From assembly GCA_015680685.1 (NCBI GenBank), contig MNCI01015903.1:27944-91943 (forward strand): a DNA stretch of 64,000 nt, given 5' to 3'. Within the stretch, counting starts at the first letter, position 1, and the number at the start of each line of letters is the position of its first letter. This document shows, one piece after another, positions 58,081 to 64,000 of this stretch. The notes under the pieces are model-generated. The model did no database searches. It had not been told where the DNA came from and was given only the letters and a program-made list of their open reading frames with translations. The position numbers and the translations under genes were made by a program. The stretch comes from Gnetum montanum. Its lineage: Eukaryota; Streptophyta; Gnetopsida; Gnetales; Gnetaceae.

Positions 58081-58683
58081 CTTAACAAATGGCAAACACC
58101 CTGACGGTTACCTTATCCCCAAGGTAACCCAAGGCAGTTCCACCAACCTTTAATGTATTATCCAAGTGGAACTCTACCACAACCTATTGAGTAATACTAG
58201 CAGTGGCAATACCCACAGTCATGGGGGATGCCACCGCCAAGGCAACAATATCCTTATTGGCAACCAGATCCATATGGCTACTACGTGCAGCAGCCAATCT
58301 CTCCACATGACTCTGTTGGTCACATGACACCACAACATCACTACCAAGCTCAAGAGTATTATAGGACTCCTTCTCCTAGGAGAGATAACCCACAAACATA
58401 CCATCCTCAAAATCCATCCATAACTATCACACTGATAGCTCCATTACCACCTGCTCTAGCAATGCAAGGGGAACTCCCCACTCAACCGTAGCAATGCAAT
58501 GCTACAAGAGCTATAAACCTTCAACCCGCTATTGGTTCTAACAACCATACAAAGAGAAGACCTTTCTTCAGAACCAACAGTCCAACCAAGCTCTCACAAC
58601 CATAAGCGGTTGAGCCTCTGAACGCTTCTCCATCAAATAAGGCTTCAGAGCTTGCTTCAAACCAAAAATAGAGCTCAACACAC

Positions 58684-59184
58684 ATGGTTATGTTAACACA
58701 TGTCATCACTGACTGGATTAAGGAGGGCCATCTTCCTAGGAAATTCTCTGACCCTGAAATCCCTTTAATTTATCTCCAAGTCACTGGGCATGAACCATGT
58801 AAAGCTCTTTTGGACTCAGGTTCTGGAGTCAACTTAATATCACAAGAGAAGTGTAAAGCCTGGAACCTGCCTCCACTAAAAAGGAGTAATATTTTCTTAG
58901 AGCTGGCTAACTAGTCCATCACTATTCCCGTGAGATTGGTGAAGAACATAGTTACCACTATGTGTGGGTGGTCATACCTAGCTGATTTCCTAGTGATACA
59001 AGTAAACAATGACAAAGGGGACTTCCCAATAATAATGGGAAGGACATGGCTAAGTACCATAAACACACACCTAGGAATCTGTGATCTTTCCCTAGAAATA
59101 TCTGAGGAAAACACTTTTGGGAAGATCAAGAAGAAGAAAGTTCCATGCATCACATACAGTGATACAGGGTGTGATGGCATATAG
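58684..59184 (+). pseudogene. Element C aspartic protease
   Basis: 'KALLDSGSGVNLISQEKC' keeps the canonical D-S-G where B has D-L-G. The C-terminal motif is 'FPIIMGRTWLSTINTHLGI'. A single TAG at 58912 separates two open stretches. The frame continues to about 59181. Confidence 0.75.
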
Positions 59185-59569
59185 GAATGTTCAACATTGC
59201 CTGCGTGCAACCGATGTGCCCAAGAAATTAACATACAAAAGTGCTTGTATGTAGCAACCACACAACAAAAAGAAACCTAGTGGTTGATAGCCAATCAAGA
59301 GGGTAGCTCTTCAACATGCATGGAACTAACTGGGGGACCAACTTACGCCCACGTAGAAGGCATAGATGTACTGGAGCAAGAGTGTCGCCAACTTCCAACC
59401 CTTAACTTAAAAACATCAATTTGGGAAAGTTGGAAACTCCTAAAAAATTCAAACAAATGCTTTGGTAGCAGAATACTAGTAAATGTGTAGCAGGCCAAAC
59501 CTTATCATGAATCTAGTATGGTCAATGCACATAACACATCAGAGAAAACATGATCTCACTCATTATTTC

Positions 59570-61540
59570 AGATGTCCCCCTTCCAACTTAGTCATGGGGG
59601 AGATGGCCACCTATACTGATCAATCAAGGTGCTTAGTTCCTTTTTAAGTTTTTATTTTACACATTTATGTTTTACAAATTTATTTAAATTTTCTTATTTT
59701 TTTTTGCAACATTGTTCATACTTTTTCATTTATTTGTGTGTTTATTTATTTTGTTAAGTTTGTCACCTAATAAGTGCTCTGAAGATGGTATGAATTGGAT
59801 TCCATTGATTGCTAATGTTTGGTTTCTTACCTTTGAGTTATGATGTTGATACTAAGGTATGGTTCTTTTGATATAATAGGCAATGAGTCCATGTCATCCA
59901 TGCATCCGTGAATTCTATGGTCTCTCTTAGCTTGGAACTGTATAGTCCCCTTTCTCAATAATAAGAACTATCAACAAATTGGTGACTGGGAATTTTTCAA
60001 ACTAAGGAAGGACTCAAGGATTGGAAAGGGTGTGACTTCAAGGGGATTTGATGTATTTATGTTGGCCATTCTCTTGGGTGCTTGGATGTTATCTTCTTGG
60101 TTTTCCTTACCATTCCGATGCTGCTCCATTATCGGGAAGCTAAGCTAATAAAAATAATAAAGTCTTTGCATGTTGTGGTTCTCACACAAAAAAAAAAAGA
60201 AAAAAAAAAGAAAAAAAAAAGAAAAAAAAGGAAAAAGAGAGAGTGGGAATTCAAAGCACACCCCTTAGAAAAAATAATCATCTAGGCTACAAGCATTGGT
60301 TATGGAACTAACTAAAAATGTTTCCTCTAAGTAAGGCCCTTCCTCACTTCCTACTTTCTCCTCTTTCGTTTCGTTGAAATGGTGATGACTTTTTGGTGGA
60401 AGCTTTCTCATTACTCTAAGTGGATGGATTGACCAAGTGTATTAATGAAAAGTCACTAAATGTGGATTGTTTGAGGCTAGATTTGGAATGAGATCTAGTA
60501 ATTCACATTAACCATTAACACACAAGGGGTTTTACACCACCTTGTTCTTGAGACTCCATTCCATTCTCTTCTTCCATCCTTCTTTCCCCATTTTACACTT
60601 CATTGCCAATTGTATCAATAGTCTATATCTTGGTTGATGCATTTTTTTCTTTTTGGTAGACTCTTGTGGTTAAGACTTTAACTCTTGTTTCGAAATGGCA
60701 TTCCCAGAGCCTACAAACTCTTTGAATGTGGATTGTTAGGGCATTAAGGGCATGAGCCTACTTTGGGGAGGACCCACTGGCATTCCTTTTTGGTGCATTA
60801 GTTAATTTCTTTTCCTTAAACATTTTTGCAATCAACCTTTATTTTTGTTCATTTTCATCTCTGATATCCATTTTATTGGCATTTCCATTGTTTCTTTTTC
60901 TCCATCTTTCTTATTCCTTATCTTTTTCCATTCTCTTGCTACCAAAGGTTCGCTCTTAGTCATGGGGGTCATGGTCCAATTTTTTCAATTTTCTCTTAAC
61001 CCCTACACCTCAGGTAGTCACTAGTATTATATTTCCAGATTTGCATTAACCATATCACAACTCAGCCAATGGACCTTACACCGAGGCAAGGTATCCACTG
61101 CATTATGATTCATTTACCCTTGCTAATATAAGACTGTGTTGTGTGTGCAGATGAAAATCATACATCAATGGATTGGATTTGGAGGAAACACTTAGATAGG
61201 ATTGGTTCTGGAGCAATTATGCAAGGAATAGGATTGATGGCGTGCTTATGGATGAACAATGAAAAGTGCAATCTTGGCATTGGCAGCAACAGACTTTTTA
61301 TTCTCTCTCTTTCTTTCTTTCTCTCTCTCTCTCTCTCTTCTCTTTCAGCTTCCAAATAAGGTTGGATGTCAAATGTGTATAGTGTTCACTCTTGTTGTCA
61401 TAAAAACTAATTTTGTCATGTATTGTAATGATGATCTGTTCACATGTCACCCTGTTCACCATTAGTATCATTCATGTCAATAATCCCATACCTTCCCAAT
61501 ATTTTGTAAGGAACTCGAGCACGAGTTTTCATTTAGTCAT
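59570..61540 (+). other. Element C 3' non-coding region
   Basis: Parallels 53230-54970 of element B. It contains an A-rich (A)nG tract (60186-60240) and a (CT)n tract (61303-61342), both absent from or much shorter in B. Confidence 0.5.
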
Positions 61541-61547
61541 GGGGGTA

Positions 61548-62338
61548 TGATGAGCCACGATATCACGTACGTGATATCGTGTATGCGATATCACGACTCG
61601 TCGCAACATCTATAAATAAGAGGTAGCTTTCCCTTGTTCAATCATCTAGATTTAGTCCCTTAGCCAAACTATAGCAGTTTTACCATTCCAAAGTTAGAAT
61701 AATTTCCATGTGCCTGTAGTAGGAGTCTTAAAGTGAACGGATCTTTATTCGAGCAAATTGTACCTGAGCACACATTTGTGTACGACAATAAAGACAAACT
61801 TTCTGATAAACCTTGTAGCATATGGAATAAGCTAAATAGGATTTAATTATTGTTAAATGTTTAAATGATTTCATAGATAATTAATCTCTCTCAACCCTTG
61901 ACTCTCCTAGTTAAGTGCATTCAGTATGACTGCTTCAAGCATGTGTGTAACACTTGGTAACCTAGTAACGAGTAACATGTGGTAATCCCAGCAGCATTGC
62001 ATAGGTTCAAGGTGTGTGCAGCAAGTGGGAACGGATACTAGTGCTAGGATGATTAGAACTTAGTTAGTAATTAGTTAATGAAAGCTAGTCATTTAGTTCT
62101 CTTCACCTTTCCCTATTAGCATAGGCGTTAAAAAGATAAAAGATATAAAAATCATATACCTCAAGCTTACTTAACCATACAACCATGACAATACAAGTAA
62201 TCTTGGGAAGACAGTGATTGATTAACCTTAAGTGTTTCATTAGGGCACGTAAGCATTTAGTCCTTGGAGTTCGACTAGATCGCGCGTGAGACACTCATAT
62301 TCGTATGGTTGAGTGTAGGGGCACCTTGCCACTCATCA
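61548..62338 (+). repeat. Element C 3' LTR
   Basis: TGATGAGCCACGATATCACG to CACTCATCA, 791 bp. It contains the perfect 22-bp palindrome at 61558-61579 (core GATATCACGTACGTGATATC) and CTATAAATAAGAGG at 61611. Followed by the target duplication CCATC. Confidence 0.9.
61558..61579. promoter_or_regulatory. Perfect 22-bp palindrome in element C LTR
   Basis: The core GATATCACGTACGTGATATC is flanked by C and G. The two ACGT cores inside are of the kind bound by plant bZIP factors. It lies about 32 bp upstream of the TATA box. Confidence 0.85.
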
Positions 62339-62343
62339 CCATC

Positions 62344-64000
62344 TTAGGACATAAAATCATGATTCATCTCAAATGGGCTTTTACTAATGGTAACATAAAA
62401 AAAATTATTGTATAAAAATTTAGCATGAAATAATAAGTTTTTCCACTTGTTTGACTATCCATCACACAAACATCTCAATATGTTTTGTCATTAAAGTAAA
62501 CTCTTTCGGCAATAAGTAATGTCTCCAATGCTTAATTTCTTGAAGAATAACATACAACTCCTTCTCATGTATGCTATATTTTTTCCTTAACTCATTCAAA
62601 TGTTTAGGAAAGAAAGAAATAGGTCTACCTTCTTATGAAAGTACCCCACTAATGGTAGCTTCACTTGTATCCACCTCCACTTGAAAAAGATTCTAAAAAT
62701 TTAGAATTGCAAGAACTGGTTCACTAGTCATTTTTCCTTTCCATTAGTTAAAGCTCCCTTGGGTTTCATTATCCCATCTGAAATCTTTATTTATTTTTAA
62801 CAAAGTAAACATAGATCATGAAATACTAAAATTTTTTGATGAATCATCTATAGAAATGATCTTACCTTCCCAACATTCTTAGTAGTTGGCCAATTCCTAA
62901 TAGTCTTTACCTTGTTAGGTTCCATTCAAATTTTGTTTTTGGAAATCACATGCCCTAAATATCTAATTTACCTTTAAAATAAATAACTTTTCTTCACTTT
63001 GATCACATATTATGTCTTCTCCAACTTAAGGTATACCATCTTAAAGTGATCCAAGTGCTCTTCCTCATTAGAACTATATACCAAATTATTGTTAAAAAAG
63101 GTAACATACCACTTAGCAATAAATTCCTTCAATACATCATGCATCAAACTCATGAATGTAGCATTTACATTTGTGAGCCTAAATGGCATCACCAACCACT
63201 CAAACAATCCATTTGGTATCTTGAAAGATATCTTTCACTCATCACGAGGCCTATGTCTAATTTGATGGTAACCATTCTTCAAATGAATTTTGCTAAAAAT
63301 ATTTGTATTGGTAAGGACATTAAGGATATCATCCATCATTGAAATAGGAAAGCTATACATCATTGTTATCCTGTTCACCATCCTAGAATCAATTCAAATA
63401 TGTCGTTCATTACTATCCTTCTTTGGTAGTAGCACCACTAGAATTGCATAAGGTGAAATGGATTTCATCATGAAGCCATTTATAAGTAACTCATTTTATT
63501 ACATTTGAAAATTTACCCTTTGATTCAGTGTCATCTTGTAAGCTCTCTTATTTGGAATGGTAGTACTAGGAATAAAATGAAGCTGATGTTGTACATTTCA
63601 TTAGTGGTAATTCATCCAATTTCCCCTTGAACATCTTGAGAAATTTCTCCTTCAAGCCTAGAACACTTATTGGAAGTTCAGCCTATACATCATCATGGTT
63701 AGAAGTGATTGTTAATACAACAAAAAATCCAAAACTTGTTTCATCATGTTCCTTAATGTATTTTCTCTCTCATATAATGATTAAGGAAGCACTAAGTGAG
63801 CTTTTTTGCCTTAATTGTTCACTTGTCATGAGAATCAACTCATGGATTCCATTAGATCTAGTTATATTACATACATTTCTTACTTTATCATTGAGCACCA
63901 TTGTCAAAATTCCAAGGTCTATTAAAAATTACATCAATATAATTTACTAGAATCACATCACACTTTACAACATTATGAAAACTCCAAATTTTAAACTTCA
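62344..64000 (-). pseudogene. Element E: Ty3/gypsy RT, RNase H and integrase fragment
   Basis: Reading minus, the RT block 63200-63480 has 'DSRMVNRIT', 'FPISMMDDILNVL' and 'FSKIHLKNGYHQIR'. At 63010-63207 come 'FEWLVMPFRLTN' and 'EEEHLDHFKMVYLKLEK'. The catalytic F-x-D-D is replaced by 'FFNNNLVYS'. RNase H at 62480-62620 has a 'KELY..L.E..HWRHYLLPKEF'-like block in shifted frames. Integrase 'FLYNNFF...SKSPFEMNHDF' at 62344-62430 follows RNase H directly, so the integrase core is deleted. The element extends beyond the window. Confidence 0.75.

Larger units (their letters stand above)
56123..61547 (+). mobile_element. Element C internal region
   Basis: Primer site TGGTGCCATTGCCAAGGA at 56124, gag N-terminal ORF, gag domain, zinc knuckle, protease, 3' non-coding DNA and polypurine tract ATGGGGGTA at 61539-61547. 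Same layout as B and more decayed in gag. Again no RT, RNase H or integrase. Confidence 0.8.
48951..62343 (+). mobile_element. Element C with nested element B, inserted in element E (TSD CCATC)
   Basis: CCATC at 48951-48955 and again at 62339-62343 brackets the whole block. To its left, 48956-48996 (TAATGAGCCACGATATCATG...CAACATCTATAAA) is the start of C's 5' LTR, matching 61548 onward. C's LTR resumes at about 55633. C's internal region is 56123-61547 and its 3' LTR 61548-62338. Everything between 48997 and about 55632 is element B. Both are gag-protease elements without RT or integrase. Confidence 0.85.

Noticed and set aside
60186-60240. A-rich tract considered as the poly(A) tail of a retroposon
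   Set aside because: It lies in the middle of element C's 3' non-coding region, at the place where B has a shorter A-rich stretch (53680-53700), so it is an expanded simple repeat.

Overview
The window looks like a gymnosperm nuclear genome, most likely a conifer. It is AT-rich and dense with decayed retroelements. It holds one multi-exon nuclear gene with a first intron of about 13.4 kb filled with transposons. It also carries a Penelope-like element and an endogenous caulimovirid, both known from conifer genomes. No tRNA, rRNA or CRISPR array was recognised. The organism assignment is inferred from this content only.

The only host gene recognised is a PARN-type poly(A)-specific 3'-exoribonuclease on the + strand (3658-22185). 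Seven exons could be placed from protein similarity and splice sites. The five catalytic acidic/His positions of the DEDD nuclease are all present. The reading frame is broken by a TAG in exon 3, a frameshift at an (AG)n tract in exon 6, a TAA in exon 7 and a 5-bp tandem duplication in exon 7. The retained introns show it is an unprocessed gene copy, probably a recent pseudogene. Intron 1 holds an RTE-like LINE, a complete but dead chromodomain Ty3/gypsy element (6573-13228) and another LINE, all antisense to the gene. Intron 3 holds an assembly gap and a GC-richer unidentified insertion ending in poly(A).

From 24.5 to 31.1 kb lies a degraded endogenous pararetrovirus (Caulimoviridae-like): tRNA-Met primer site, capsid zinc knuckle, protease, reverse transcriptase and RNase H. 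There is no integrase. A further unidentified ORF follows, then a strong hairpin. Next comes an L1-type LINE (31.2-41.6 kb), split by a full-length LTR element called A here (32720-41227, target duplication ACACA). A Penelope-like element follows (41.9-44.1 kb), itself interrupted by about 1 kb of repeat.

The dominant theme is one family of LTR elements whose LTRs start with an array of palindromes built on GATATC (for example GATATCGCGTACGCGATATC) just upstream of a TATA box. Copies are A, B and C, diverged copies D (1-2.2 kb, minus) and F (44.2-45.85 kb), a minus-strand solo LTR (45853-46712), a plus-strand LTR (47311-48117) and an LTR tail at the window start. All internal regions seen encode gag, and B and C also encode a protease. 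None encodes reverse transcriptase or integrase, so the family appears non-autonomous. A carries in addition a 2.7-kb coiled-coil ORF behind its own palindrome array and TATA box.

The right third is a nest. A minus-strand Ty3/gypsy element E (48.4-48.95 and 62.34-64 kb) was split by element C (target duplication CCATC). Element B then entered the TATA box of C's 5' LTR. A later deletion fused B's 3' LTR to the rest of C's LTR.
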